In this document: piece by piece, positions 24,056 to 36,900 of the stretch
How positions within the stretch are numbered: the first letter of the stretch is position 1
How the letters are laid out: each line of letters opens with the position of its first letter
DNA from: Pisaster brevispinus
Lineage: Eukaryota; Echinodermata; Asteroidea; Forcipulatida; Asteriidae
DNA length: 64,000 bases
Direction of reading: 5' to 3'
Assembly (NCBI GenBank): GCA_023634235.1
Contig: JAMKCF010000014.1
Location: 4,849,501-4,913,500, forward strand
The notes under the pieces: generated by a model
The model's input: only the letters and a program-made list of their open reading frames with translations
The model's database searches: none
Told to the model about the DNA's origin: nothing
Translations under genes and position numbers: made by a program

Positions 24056-24275
24056 AAGGCGCAAGATGAGGAACTTGGGCTGAAATGTGAAATGTGCCCG
24101 GGACGCCATTTCAGCAAGCAACCCTTTCTTGTATTCATGCAAGAATAGATCAGTGCAGACAATGACCATTGCTATCAATGATATCAAAATACTTGCTTGC
24201 TGAAATGGCACCCGTGCATATTTTAAGTTCCAACAATAGATAGAGCTTTAGTAACTCTGACTCATCTTGCGCCTT
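24056..24275. repeat. Nested inverted repeat
   Basis: GGCGCAAGATGAG (24,058-24,070) is mirrored at 24,261-24,273. Inside, GCCATTTCAGCAAGCA (24,105-24,120) is mirrored exactly at 24,194-24,209. Two arms in register suggest a foldback unit of about 220 bp. Confidence 0.7.
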
Positions 24276-24976
24276 TTCAATGTCAGAGTTCTCCCCAGGT
24301 TTTTTCCAAACTATGGGGCATTCTGGACCCAAATTGTTTTATGTTTGACCGAAGCACGCTAAATTGAAACAACGTTTTCAAAATGTTTTCTACTTGGTGT
24401 TTATCTTGGTTTTAAAAGCCCTAATGTGCAAATTGTTTGCTACATGTAGATTGTGCATGGGGCGAACCTTGAATGCACAGTCTTTAACTCTAAGCAACAA
24501 ACTACAAGGAAGATTTCAGCAATTTTGACAATAATGTAGAGGTGAGATAAGGGACAATGCCACAAGGTTACACACCTAGATCAGTATTCAGGTGGATGTA
24601 ATTGAAAGCTACTTACACTTACAGATCAAGGATACTGTGATTTACAGCTTTTGTAACCACTCTGAATGCAGGTGGGACAATAATCTTCAGTAAATTTGGG
24701 TACCCTACCCTAGCCAACACACCTTGTTTGTACATGTCTGTACCCTCCTTTATTGTCTCAAAGGAGGGACAAAATCAACAAGGCTTTACAGCCTGGGCGA
24801 GACTAACTTTTTACATGTATAAGCATACTAATTTTACCCAGTGTTTGGCATGCTAAGAAACGCTGATTAAAATGTCACCAGGATCCATATTGTCATAATC
24901 TCATCAAGGCTGCCTTGAGAACAGAAGTAGAACAACAACAAAACTGCTCAAAACAATTCTGCTAAAAGGACAAACT

Positions 24977-25183
24977 GGGCCCAATTTTATAATTCTGTCT
25001 TAAAGCAGAATAAGTTTGCTTAATAACAATTTCCTGCTAAAGCAAAAGTGAGCAGAATACCAGTCACAGATGGTACATGTGAAATGGTGTACAGCAATTG
25101 GTCGGTAACCTTACTTCTGGTAAGCATATTTTTGTTGTGCTTAGCTACTTTTTGTTCTTAAGCAGCTCTATGAAATTGGGCCC
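24977..25183. repeat. GGGCCC MITE-like element, variant copy
   Basis: Ends gggcccaattttataa and ctctatgaaattgggccc. The middle (accagtcacagatggtacat) differs from copy 1 but matches 12,460-12,490 and 34,515-34,540, so at least two subfamilies exist. Confidence 0.75.
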
Positions 25184-26916
25184 CGGTGATTACAGAAGCT
25201 GCTTCTCTTCGCTTCAAAATTGTAAATTAATGTAAGCCAGACATGTAACTTTGTAGATTTTTTTGCAAAACTATTTTATATTTTTTAAAATAATAAAAAT
25301 TGGAAACAGCTCGCAACAGCTGAAAAGTTGCATGACTATCAATGCCAAGTAAACATATTTCAAAGGTTAGCAAGGAATGTTTGCTTGTGAATGTACTTCA
25401 CAAGAAGCATTATTTTCATGAACCTAGTATAACAAGAGCAGTACGGCACAGAAACACTGAAGTCTGCAAAAAGTGCACATTATTCTGCGGTAGGCAGAGC
25501 CATAAAATTGAGCCCCGTAAACTTTCCTAGTAGTTTAGTAGGCATTGTTGCAAAGCTTTGCTATTTTGGTTAGTTTGTGCTTAAGATAAAGCAGCTTTTT
25601 ATGAAGTCCCTGAAAATATGACGAATTCGACTACCAACGTATTTACCCACAATTGTTTTTGATCAAAATTAGTGTACTGAAAATGAGGGAATCAGATTCA
25701 GCTTCTTTTCCCTAGCTATGAAATTTGCAGAAAAAATTGCCAGAAAAAAACTTGCATGTGTGATTCACATCTTTGATGAATGTTGAACTTTATTTCCACC
25801 TTTCTTTCTAAATCCTCTGGAGCAACTGGATGGAGTGGCAAGTACCTAGCTGACTAGACTAGTACTGTGTAGGCTTAAAAATCATCATTTACCTTTCTGA
25901 CAAACAGGTAAGGAAATAGGAAAGAATCTGGAGAAATACAACACATACACACAATGTAGTGGAGCGAGGACAGTTGCAAGTTTACCGATAAACTTCTTGT
26001 AAGTGTAACTAATGCTGGGGAAGGCATTCAACCATGAAGTGACACAATCGATGAGTGTACCCGCGGTACCCGCCCCCTTCCATGATGACCATCCATGACA
26101 AACCCCTCAAACCCATGGCTATTCAGAACTCTCGAGTCTCGATCTGATCTGATGAGAAATAGACTCATAATTGGCCCCTTTTTATGGCATATGGGGTGGG
26201 GGGGGGGGGGGTTGAGTAATATATAATGACCTACACAGATATAATCACGTTAACCTTGTACTATTCTAAATTGAACGAAACACCTGTTATTCTCCTGTCC
26301 AACAGTACGAGCAGCTGTCTGTACTGTAGGTAGAGTAGCCAGTGGCTCACCCACTGTGCTGCTCTGCTTGTGAACGTTGTTCTATGTATGTTGTTTGTTT
26401 GCGAACACACGCCAAATTACAACATCTTTACATCAATTAAAGACACTGACATCACTTCTATCTTAATTTGTTAACACCCATAAATCGTAAAATATCAGAC
26501 TTACCAGACATTTGTGATTCTTCCCTTTATTTTATCCAATAATTGTGTTTTTCCTCATCTTGTCGTGTTCATCTCTGTGTGTCAATGCAGCTTTTTCGGA
26601 CTTTTCCATTTTCCGTCCAGCGATTTAGTTTGGCGCCCTCTTTAGATGATGTTTTCCCACTGTCGTTAACTGTTTTATGTTTTTATTTTTAACTGAAGAA
26701 TATACAACATAAAACAGTCGTCTAAATATCTTTCTTAAAATATTTTTGGGAAAATATTAATTTTATAAAAACTTGAAAGCCTCACTTGGAAATTGAGATG
26801 ACCAGTCGAAATTGAATCAATAAAATATTTGTTAATTGTATTTTTGTGACAATTTTCAGAATACACACATGTATTTCCACTTTTTATCAAACAGTTTCTG
26901 TGTGTCGTCAAGAGCA
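25184..26916. other. Upstream region of DYNLT2B, no gene seen
   Basis: No supported exon. A poly-G run lies at about 26,200. An inverted repeat ACTGTTTTATGT / ACATAAAACAGT lies at about 26,668 and 26,706, roughly 330-370 bp before the DYNLT2B start codon. Confidence 0.4.
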
Positions 26917-26928
26917 GCCGCCATGTTG
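26917..26928. promoter_or_regulatory. YY1-like motif upstream of DYNLT2B
   Basis: GCCGCCATGTTG matches the GCCGCCATnTTG form of the YY1 site, which in animals often sits near transcription starts. It is 108 bp before the ATG. The inference rests on motif and position only. Confidence 0.35.
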
Positions 26929-27035
26929 TTTGTTTGGATGTCATGCAAAAGTGTTGAACGGAATGAGTGACGATGACACAGAAATTATGGTCTAAAAAAT
27001 TTCGCATATAAAGGTATTTACATCAAAAAGACGTA

Positions 27036-30000
27036 ATGGCAGACGTAGTGGAGAAGGGTGGCTCTGAGGACAAGCCTGTGGAGCCTGTTCCCGAAAACAC
27101 CTACGTAATAAGGCCGAATTTTATGCATAAGTAAGTACTTACGAAAAGTTGAATGATTGGTTGATGGGGAATGATGATTCTGGTTAGGCCCTTTCTGGTT
27201 TCAAAAATTTCCTCAATTATTGGGATGTTATTGTAACATGCATGCAGCTGCTCATGTATACGCAGAATATTTTTTATGCTGACCCCCCCCCCCAAGATAT
27301 TTCTGTGTTAATTTTGGCTTTCAACTTGCTTTCAAGATTGTTGCTTGATAATCATAATGATAATCATGATTGATTGATATGAATATGATTATGAATGATG
27401 ATGACTAGTTCTATTCTACTAGTTCTATTCTACATTGTAGGTCAACAGAGTAGTTGGTTCGTTATGATTTGTGATGTTCAGAAATGCAGGGGTGCCCACT
27501 TGGCACTTACATTGTTTTAGCATGGAGCTATAAAAAGGATAGCTCCATTAGCTACTGTACTAAAACTACTGTAAAAGTTAAATCTACTCCTCCCTACCTA
27601 GAACTTTTTGTGTTATAAATATTATTAATTATTAATATTAGGCTGAGTGTAGGTTGAATAAAAGTTAAACCTGTGGAAAAAAATTTGCATCTGGCCACCA
27701 CTTTTATGGGACTTAAATTACATTATTGTAATGGATGATGGGTGGACTTTATTTCCCTTTTTAAAAATATTCCTCTTGGACTTGAGGAATTTGTAGCTGA
27801 AATGCAAAATTTTGACCTTTAAAAAGAAAAAATCTAAGTGCACATTTCATTGCGCGAATGGAACTCTTGCTCACTGATGCCTAAAAATGGAGTGTAGCGA
27901 GCAGCGTTGCCAAGACCTCAAAATTTGTTGGTTTTGTTCATGTTTTTGACACTTTGTAAATAGTTCAAAGTGTCTGTGTCTCTCTGTATACATTCTATCA
28001 ACCCTTCTTGACAGGTAAGGATATAATTTGGCCTAAATTAAGGAAGATAAATTGGTGGCCGGATACAGAACTTTAGCCAAACCTAATATAAATAATGGAT
28101 AATTGAATTTTAACTCTTGCTATAATAATTATAAATACGAAACAATATTTTGATGCCTCGCACCCAACACACACATTGTGATCACAAGTGTTCAAATTTG
28201 CTGTTCAAATTTGCTGGAAATTTAAAAACTGGGTGTTTAAATTGATCACTTAACAATATAAATTTACATGTAAATGACAGGTCAAACAGGGTGTCCAAGT
28301 TTAAAATAGGGTGTCCAAAAGACACCCAGACACCCCTCTGACTAACATTCTGAATGAAATTGTACCTCCGCCATGGTACTGTGACTGACCTCACTGCAAT
28401 TTCTCTTCTTGTCTATTATTGTCACTTCTTATGCTTAACTTTCTCTGCTTTGGAAAAGGTGCAGAATCCGGCCGCAATTTTTAAACTCATTTTGACCACA
28501 ATAGTACCTTATTTAGCCAACTTATATATTTTTCTGTTAAGTGAGTGAAGAAAATAAAAATTGGATTTTAACATCTTTTTATCAATCTTTTATCTTGTTG
28601 CATGTAGCAAAATATTTTTTCCTTTTTTTGACTAATAAAGAATGAATTGGAAATTAATTAACGTTTTTCTTCAATAAGTGCAAAACATTTGAATAAATGA
28701 AAGGTTTATTTTTATTTTTTAGATACCGCCCAGCAACTGCCAAGGAGGCAATTCATGTTGTGTTGAATGAAATGTTGGCAGAGAAGCAGTACGATGCCGA
28801 AGAGACGACTGCCTGGTGTAAAGAAATCAGCTCCGAGATCAAAGAGAAACTTAAAGGTGCTCCAAAGAGTCCATTTGATTCCATTTGTGACAAATAAAGT
28901 GACTGAGAACTATCTAGTTTTTCCATTTTTTTTTTTCCTGGGAGATGCCATGACTTACTAAAAGGGAAGTTAATCATTGGTACATGCTTTTGAGAAAATA
29001 TGGATCTGTGGGTTGAATATTTATGAATTATCATTTCATCATGATCAACCTGTTGACATCTGTCAGTTCATGAAAAATGAGAGAGCAAATGGTGACAACT
29101 TTAAGCTGTCAGACAGATCTTGTGTAAAACTCACACATTCAATTGATAGTGTGCCGACAATCGCTTCACTATACAAAATTTCATTTGTCTTTAAAATGAA
29201 ACAACACCTGGCGAAAGAATTACTCTAAGGTTTACATGATGAAGGTTCAATTGGATGTAGGTATACGAAGACCTCCGTTGTTAAACCCCAAATGGGTACA
29301 TGTGTAGTTCTTAAACCCCACTGGTGAATCTGTCATTCTCCTGACAACAGAGCATACTGTTGGAAACGTTGGGTCACCTCTGGTTCTTCTCAGAAACAAG
29401 CTTACTAAAATTCAGATTCTAACATGGTGTCGCAGCAAACCTTCATTTATAAATCTTGTAGTTTTGCTTTGAAGGTAGCAAATAGATCGATAAAACCTCT
29501 TTGATGTGGATTTTCTTTCTTCAGCTCTTGGACTTGATAGATATAAGTACATCGTTCAGGTGGTCATAGGAGAGCAGAGAGGTGAAGGCGTCAAGTGAGT
29601 ATCAAAAGATCAATCAGATTCAAGTTGTGCTTTCAAATATTATGTCCGAGGCCAAGAATTTATTGTCTACCATAGAAATAGAACCTAGAGAATGCTTAGC
29701 TCAATATGGAGGTCTTACAAAAATGGATGAAGCATGAAATGAATTTTTGTATCAGCTCGTAAAGAAATGAAATACAGTACGTGTAAATTGTGTTCAGGGT
29801 GGCATTGAAAGGATCTTAACAAGTCTTAAATTTGACTTTTTGAAATGTGCAGATACCCTGCTTGGTTTATGTGCTTGTTGTTTGAGGTTTTGGTCAAAAA
29901 GTATATTAGAAAAGTGAGTAACAACTAGTTGAAGCTTTGTAAAAAATAAGTCAGGCAAAAGGTTGACAGCAGAGTTACTTTTTCATGTATAATTCAACTT

Positions 30001-32188
30001 GGGATTTTGACAAAATTTGACTTTGATACTTGATATTAGGGGCCAAGTTTGCGCAAGAACTATCGTTGACCATAGTTCAACTACCTCCATGGTTCGACTA
30101 AGTTAGCATAAACTCTGTCTAGTCTATGATGGTAGGACTACCAAGTTGACTATTTAGAACCAGCCTACTGGGCATGGTTGCATCGCTGGTTATCAATAGC
30201 AGTTTTCATGGCACAGTGCAGAGAGAATCAGTTATCAGAAATATGATGATATAGGTTGATCCGACATTATTTTATGGTTGTGTTGACTCAACATGACTAG
30301 AATCGTTCACACTTCAATGTACGTCACTATAACCAACCACCAGTTAACCATTGGTCCTTGCACGAACTTGCTCAGGCCTTGCTAACCTCAAGGACTTTAC
30401 TTGGCACACGGCACAAAAGATTTTACATTAATTCTCAAACTGTCTTTGTCTTATTCACAGGATGGGATGCAGATGTTTCTGGGATTCCGACACAGACAAC
30501 TATGCTCAAGATATATTTATGAATGTAAGTCAGGGAAAGTCACTCAGCTATGGGGGCATAATGCTTGTGTGTTTTAACCCTCTTTCAGGATAAACCCCCT
30601 TTTTAAGTTGAAGGTACACTCAGGGGATCAAGTTAGCAAATAACCCACTGGACCACAGACCAAGTAATTTTAGCTTTAGTAACCCTGCAACTGTGTCAAG
30701 TTGTGAAATAAGGCTTTTTTATTTTGTTTCCCCAGGATCTTTTGAAGATACACAGGGGGCTGGGGGTTGGGGGTTGGACAGTGTTGTGTTGTCGCCACAG
30801 TGGGTGGTTCCCGGCGGGCTCACCCCGAACTCAAAATTTCTACCCAGCACTCTGAGCGAAACACACTGTGTCGCCCAGCACAGATTTCTGCCACAATAAA
30901 TCAAAATATTGTCCGCTGTGCATTGACCTCAGACACAGTGAAGCTGTCACAGAGAAAGAACACAGTCAAAAGTCTGTTCAATTTATTTCATGGCCCCATA
31001 ACTTAAAACATTTCTCTAGTACTTAGTGGACTTTGAAAAACTTGGGTTAAGAGCCCACCACAAAAGTTGGTCTACATGTATCTACAACCCTGGGGGGTGG
31101 ACGTGGTCAAAAATAAAGCGCGCCATCAGCATTGGTACCTTCTCATTCACGAACAAGCTGCAGGAGTGTGAGGAGCTCCTTCATATACAACAACTATACA
31201 CTTGTGCACAACAGTACACTCTTGTGTGTAGAGTGCGTCACCACTGTGTTTGTCGCTGTCAAAATACAAACCACAGCGTGTTGGGCGATTCCATTCTATT
31301 TGTACATTTCATTTTGAAACGACAAATATCGATTGGTGAGAATGTTTAGATTTTGTTCATTCTTACAGATATCAAGAACACCCTTTCTTCTTTCCATGAA
31401 AGGAACAAAACTTTGGGGTAGGAGGATAAGTTTTTTTCACAATAGATGGAATTTTTGGCAGTGTTTAGGGGTGTCTACACTGTTCCATATGGCATTCAAG
31501 TCGCTGCTCGCCTTGTAGTTAACTGTAGATGCTGTGATCCTTGTCCTCCTAAAAGTACTATCAATATGGAAGAAATTAAAATATTGCTGGTCCAGTGACA
31601 GTTCTGAGCTATAAGATTTGTGGTCTAGTTATCATTATTATTACTATTATTATAATATATTTCTGTTAATGAAACCAAAGATGCCTCATAACTGAACTTA
31701 ATCACTGTAGCTCACAAGCCTGAGGAAACCTGTAAACAAAGATGCTTGCTATGTGAACTAGAAACACCGGGGTTAACCCCTACTCTTCCATGATAAGTGT
31801 TCTGGGTTCTTTTACATGCACTACCAATCCTAGTACACAGGACCTACGGCTTAATGTCCCATCCAAAGGATGAAGCAATTTTGGTAAAGCACCTTGCTCA
31901 AGGACACAAGTGCCATGAACCTGGACTCCAACCACCCTCTGCTGATCAGAAACACCAGAGCTCAACCTGGTGCTCTTAACCACTCGTGGAGATATTCTTT
32001 ATATTTAAGCCCTGGGGTCATGCAAAAGTTATACAGCTCTAAATTCACCACACAAAGTTGTTTCAATCGTGGCTGTTATGACATTCGGTTCATAAACTAA
32101 ACACCTATTTTTGTTTTTCTTTCCCATGTCGTCTCTTCAGGATTCGTTGTTTTGTGTAGCTGCAGCCTTTGGAGTATTCCACTACTAG
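27036..32188 (+). CDS. DYNLT2B: Dynein light chain Tctex-type 2B (dynein-2 subunit), five exons
   Basis: Coding exons: 27036-27130, 28723-28856, 29525-29594, 30461-30524, 32141-32188; 411 bp, 136 aa (human about 142). All introns are GT-AG and join in frame. The protein starts MADVVEKGGSED. PENTYVIRPNF (about residues 19-29) leads into a Tctex1 domain with helices in exon 2. The most conserved strands follow: RYKYIVQVVIGEQRGEGVK, CRCFWDSDTDNYAQD and the C-terminal DSLFCVAAAFGVFHY. These match TCTEX1D2/DYNLT2B better than DYNLT1/3. The family member is a light chain of the cytoplasmic dynein-2 motor, which carries retrograde intraflagellar transport cargo in cilia. The ATG fits the family's N-terminal length. 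The exon 2 donor (AAAG/GTGCTC) is weak; read-through would give a short alternative end (GAPKSPFDSICDK, stop at 28,895-28,897). The gene lies tail-to-tail with the SLC22 gene that follows. Confidence 0.93.
31665..31985. repeat. Composite dispersed repeat in DYNLT2B intron 4
   Basis: The first part (taatgaaaccaa...cctcataa.tgaacttaatc, then gaggaaacctgtaaacaa and tgtgaactagaaacaccggg) recurs at 47,225-47,355. The second part (ccttgctcaaggacacaagt) belongs to the SINE family at 15,310-15,632. Confidence 0.6.
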
Positions 32189-32443
32189 AGGAGGGATGGC
32201 AACTGGAATGTTCCACTATACGGGTGTCCAGGATAAATGGAAGAGGAGGCAAGATGGATTTTCCACAGGAGGAGGGGGTGGGGGGAAGGACTGAAGTGGT
32301 GTTTTGTTATTTTCAAACAACAAATATGTGACCACAGTTGGTTGGTGTTTTTATTGAACTCATGAGGATGAAAATGGTTTATCCACTGATGTTATAAATA
32401 TGTACATTGTATTGGGATAGGGAATTTTAATGTCGCAAATTTT

Positions 32444-32500
32444 CGACCCTAGCAAGAGTCTTTTTCATTTTAACCTCTGAAGAAAGACTCTGCTAGGGTT
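32444..32500. repeat. Hairpin ACCCTAGCA...TGCTAGGGT
   Basis: The arm (gaccctagcaagagtcttt) is nearly mirrored by aaagactctgctagggt. A relative with cgaccctagcagagtct lies at about 56,420-56,482. It sits 256 bp past the DYNLT2B stop, perhaps in the 3' UTR. Confidence 0.6.
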
Positions 32501-33127
32501 GAAAAGTGAGGCCATGCGTGTACATTTTGTATACCTTTTTTGTTTACTTGGTACAATCTTTCGCTTCATATTTTTGTGGGTTTTTTTTGGGGGGGGCATG
32601 AAAACACAAAATTGTATGGACAAGTTGTGTTAAAATGATCACATGACATTTTAATTCCGACTCTTGACATCCAGCACTATCATAATTATTTCCTTAAGAT
32701 CAAAAAAGGGTTTATCTCTGGCAGAAATGTCCTTGATATAAAAGTACAAAAAACTTATCCCGACCTGAAACGAAAGCTTGATGCAAGAAGCCAATGCCTG
32801 TGTTTCTAAGAGTACAGTATGACTTTTTTGTTTGTAGGTAAGGTTTTCGGGAACACCTTTGTAACAATTTCTTAAGGATTTTTTTTCCCAACTTAGTTTA
32901 GCACTCCTTGACACTGATGACCGATGTTCTCATGTTAACTTGTTTGTGATGGTTTATCGCTTTAGAGAGCATCCATAAATGGCTTTTATCAAAACACTAT
33001 TAGCAGCCGGAAACAGCCGCAAGATTTGGCCTACTTCCATTCAACCAGAGAGGTCAAAGTAAAAGATTCTGGTCCTGAAATGACCAATGGAATTGTATCT
33101 GCATAATAAAAAAAAATAAAAAAAAAT

Positions 33128-33262
33128 TCCCAGTTAAATTACTAAATTTAGGGTTGAACAAATAAATACTGGGACTTGAACCTGCGACCTCCGCATTAAC
33201 ACGCCAGCACTCTACCATGTAGCCCTAATGCTGGCGGTCTACCTATTTTGTCAATATATTTG
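33128..33262 (-). mobile_element. tRNA-SINE foldback element, left half only
   Basis: Minus-strand tRNA-like unit: the reverse complement has a B box GGTTCAAGTCC and the stem words of the family, with ttagggttgaaca as its outer tail and ggcggtctacc at the inner edge. The core and right arm are missing. Confidence 0.65.
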
Positions 33263-33916
33263 TTTGGGGGTGCCAGATTATTTTTTTCTGACTTTTAATA
33301 CTGAAAGAAAATTGAGTAAAAACAAAAATACGGACAAAATCTGCCACATCCAGCTGTATGGTGATACAGAAGTCAATTGTCTCTACTGAGTGAAATGACA
33401 TTAATAGCTCTGAAGAGCACACTGGTTAGCAGTCGTGTCTCCTCCCACTAACATAAAAATAATCTCATCCTGCGTGAAGGAATGTTTGTAGCCTGTTGAA
33501 CTCCAGACAACTTAAGTTGAATCTTTTCACAAAAATACCTTTTAAGGAATTGGCAGTTTGTATTACCCACAATCCTTCACCTTTGCATTTCAATTATATT
33601 AAAACATGTACCCTTTGACCCTAGTAGCATCTCGGGCCGATTAAATGGGCAAATTTTTTGGACTGTGTACTTGAAGGACCAATTAAAATGGCCCCTATTT
33701 ATAACACCTTCCTATTAGTTACAACAAACCATGTGACCTTAAAATGACCTTAGTTGAAAGTTCAGGTTATGACCAAAATAAAGTTTGTAAGATCGGCTTT
33801 GAACTTGCGTATGCCTTGCCTGCAGTTATTGTTTCTAAAAAAATTATTTTGAGCTTCTAAAAAACATAATTTTAAATAATTGAGATTTTGGCATTATAGA
33901 GTTAAGGACATTTTAG

Positions 33917-36900
33917 CTAGCTGATGTTGATGACCCCTTGAGCTTTCGTTGAACCTTTGAAACTTTTCTTCTCGACGTCGGCGATAGTTTCTGGGAGGGG
34001 CTTATTTAAACTCTCTGGTAGGCGAAGATCAAGACAGGCACTTACTAATGCAGTGATGCCGAACGCCCAGTAGGAAATGTTCTGTCCCTGTGTATGTAAC
34101 AAGAAAAAGGTGAACAAACAGTAAGTAGTTTTTCCTTCACAGTTTATGATTTTGAAGTATTGTTTGGTGACATCAGGCATGGAATTTCATCTTTGAGAGG
34201 GCGTGGACAATTTCAATATGCAAAGGGCACTTCTATTGGAAAATCTATGGGAAACGTTTGAAGGGACACCAAGGCCAAGTCCAGGGCACCAGGCAGAGGC
34301 CTCTGTGTAATTCCAGGCCTGTACTATGTCCCTTAGTTCACACTTAGAATGACCTCGTGTGTTCCGTGCCATTTCCTGGCAGGCAAGAAGTTTCTTCAAG
34401 AAGTTTAGGTCTGAAATAATCCCAGTAGAAAAACAATCAGGGTCCAATTTCATAGAGCTGCTCAAGCAGAAAATATTGCCTGAACATTTTCTGCTAAGCA
34501 AACCCGAGCAGGATACTAGTCATAAATGGTACATGTGACATGATAGTTTGACTGGTAAGAATCATTTTGTTATGCCGAGCTACTTTTCGTGCTTAAGCAG
34601 CTCTATGGAATTGGGGACTGTTTGTTACTTATTTGGCAACAGCTTGCTGAATAGAAACCATTGACCAAGACAATAGTTACAAAGAAAACGGATTGTTACC
34701 GAAATGCTTTCCGCGCTGCAGTTCCTGAAATACCCATATTTCTTTCTTTTTATTTGGATTTGTTGTTACGCCCAAGGTTGAAACTCCCTGCGAGTGCAAG
34801 TTTTAAAACTAACTCCAGCAAACCTTGCGCAGGTTTACGCTCAACAGATTTATCACTGGAAACAACAAAACTGGAAAAGGTCTTCTACTTACAAATGGTG
34901 GGAGAGTTGGTGCAATCATTCCTCCAACTCGAGCTGACATTGAGCACACTCCCATGGCAGTTGTCCTGCAGCGAGACAAAAAATCCTTAAGGAAAAACAC
35001 TCAAGGGAAAACTGAAGTTCGAATTGATATCCTGGCTGATGTTTCTTCACTTTTAAAGCCATTTCACTATTTCTGACAGCTGCTTGTGATTTTGATATCT
35101 CATTTTCGGGGCCTCATCACTAAATGTCTCCTGTGTTACCAAAAAGTGTATATTGTACTGTCGGTTGCCTCCAAGTTGCCTGGTTACAAATTGCCTGAAG
35201 CATCGAGACTGTTAAGGACACTTACCTGAGGACTGTTGGAAGAAGCTCATTCGAGAATAAATAAGCCGTGGTAAAGGCGACGCAAACGCCCATTTTACCG
35301 ATCAACGCGAGACATGTCTGAGTGGAGAAAAGGGTGTTTTCTGTAAAACAAATCAACATAAGAATACAAAAGTATGGTCTGAATTTGAGTATATTGGATA
35401 TGGCTGATGTTGAAGTATTTCAATGACCTAGCCATTAGCCATACGACAAAGCTAGCCATAATTTATACAAAAAGAACTGTCCCTCTATTTATTTATTTTT
35501 TTGTGCTTTATTTACAACAATCTTTATCCCATCCTACACAGCCGATCATTTGGGGTCCTCCTTTAAAACAAGTAGGCTTTTTGACAAAAATTGCACTTTT
35601 TTTTGTGGGGGGGGGGGGGGAGGTCCGAACTACCAAAGTCTGACCCCACTTTTAAGTCAGAAACAAACAAATAAAAATTTAAAAGGCCAGCAATTGCTTT
35701 TTATTTGTTAAAACACTTACCAGCCGATCTGGGCAAAACTACTACCCCTATGCAAGCAAAGCCTGAAATCAACATAGACACTGCCATGGTAGGCCGGCGT
35801 CCAAACCTATAAAAAAACACACCGACAAACGAACAGTCAACATTTAGTTGGACCTGAGCTGTGGCCTGGGCCCATTTTCATAAAGCTGTTAAGCAGAAAA
35901 GTCTGCTTAGTAAATTTCTTTACTTGGCAAGAAATGAGTGGGGTACCAGTGGCAACAATGCAAACTTAATGGAATGTTGGCTGGTAACCTGTTTCTGCTA
36001 AGCAAGATTTTCCAGTGCTTAGCAAGTTTTTGTGCTTACAGGCTATATGAAATAGGGCCCTGTAAGGTTTGTGGTTCAAGAATGCAACATATGTGAAGTG
36101 GTACCAACTGCATCTCTGGCGGCAGCATTCACAAACAGCCACCAACCCATAGAAACAATTCACTTAAATGCATGAATTGTTTCTCATATCCAAATGTTTT
36201 GGGCTGAAAAATTATCCAAACAATATTACTTCAAAGGGAATCCTTTCTCAAAATAGTTTATACATACAACAGCTGCAGTGCTTCTCACCAAGTAAGTTTT
36301 TATGGTCATTAATTTTTACAGTATATACCAATCTTTGAGAATATCACAAACACAATTTCAGGTTCCTAGATCAGGTAAAAGTATGATAAGTTGAAATTTT
36401 GTTGGCATTGTAAAGAAGCTTCATACCCAGGGCCCAATTTCATATAGCCTGTAAGCACAAAAACTTGCTAAGCACAAGAAAATATTGCTTAGCAGAAACA
36501 GGTTACCAAACAACATTCAATAAAGTTTACATTCTTGCCACTGGTACCCCGCTCATTTCTTGCTAAGTAAACAAATTTGCTAAGCAGAATTTTCCGCTAA
36601 CAGCTTTATGTAATTGGGCCCAGGTCATCAGTATAGTGCAACAGAGACTGCATCCTACTAAGGCTAGATTTTTAATTAACACCTTGTAAGAACAAATTCT
36701 TTGAACTCATTTAACAACTTTTAACCTTAATTCTACTTTTTATATAATGTAACCCTAACCCAACATGTGGTAATAACAATATATATAAAACTGATTGATT
36801 GATTGAATTTATTCGGATAAAACACAGCAAGAAAAGGCAAAAATACATACACAACATCAGTAGGTTAAACAATGAAACAAAATAGATCACAAGAAAGAAA

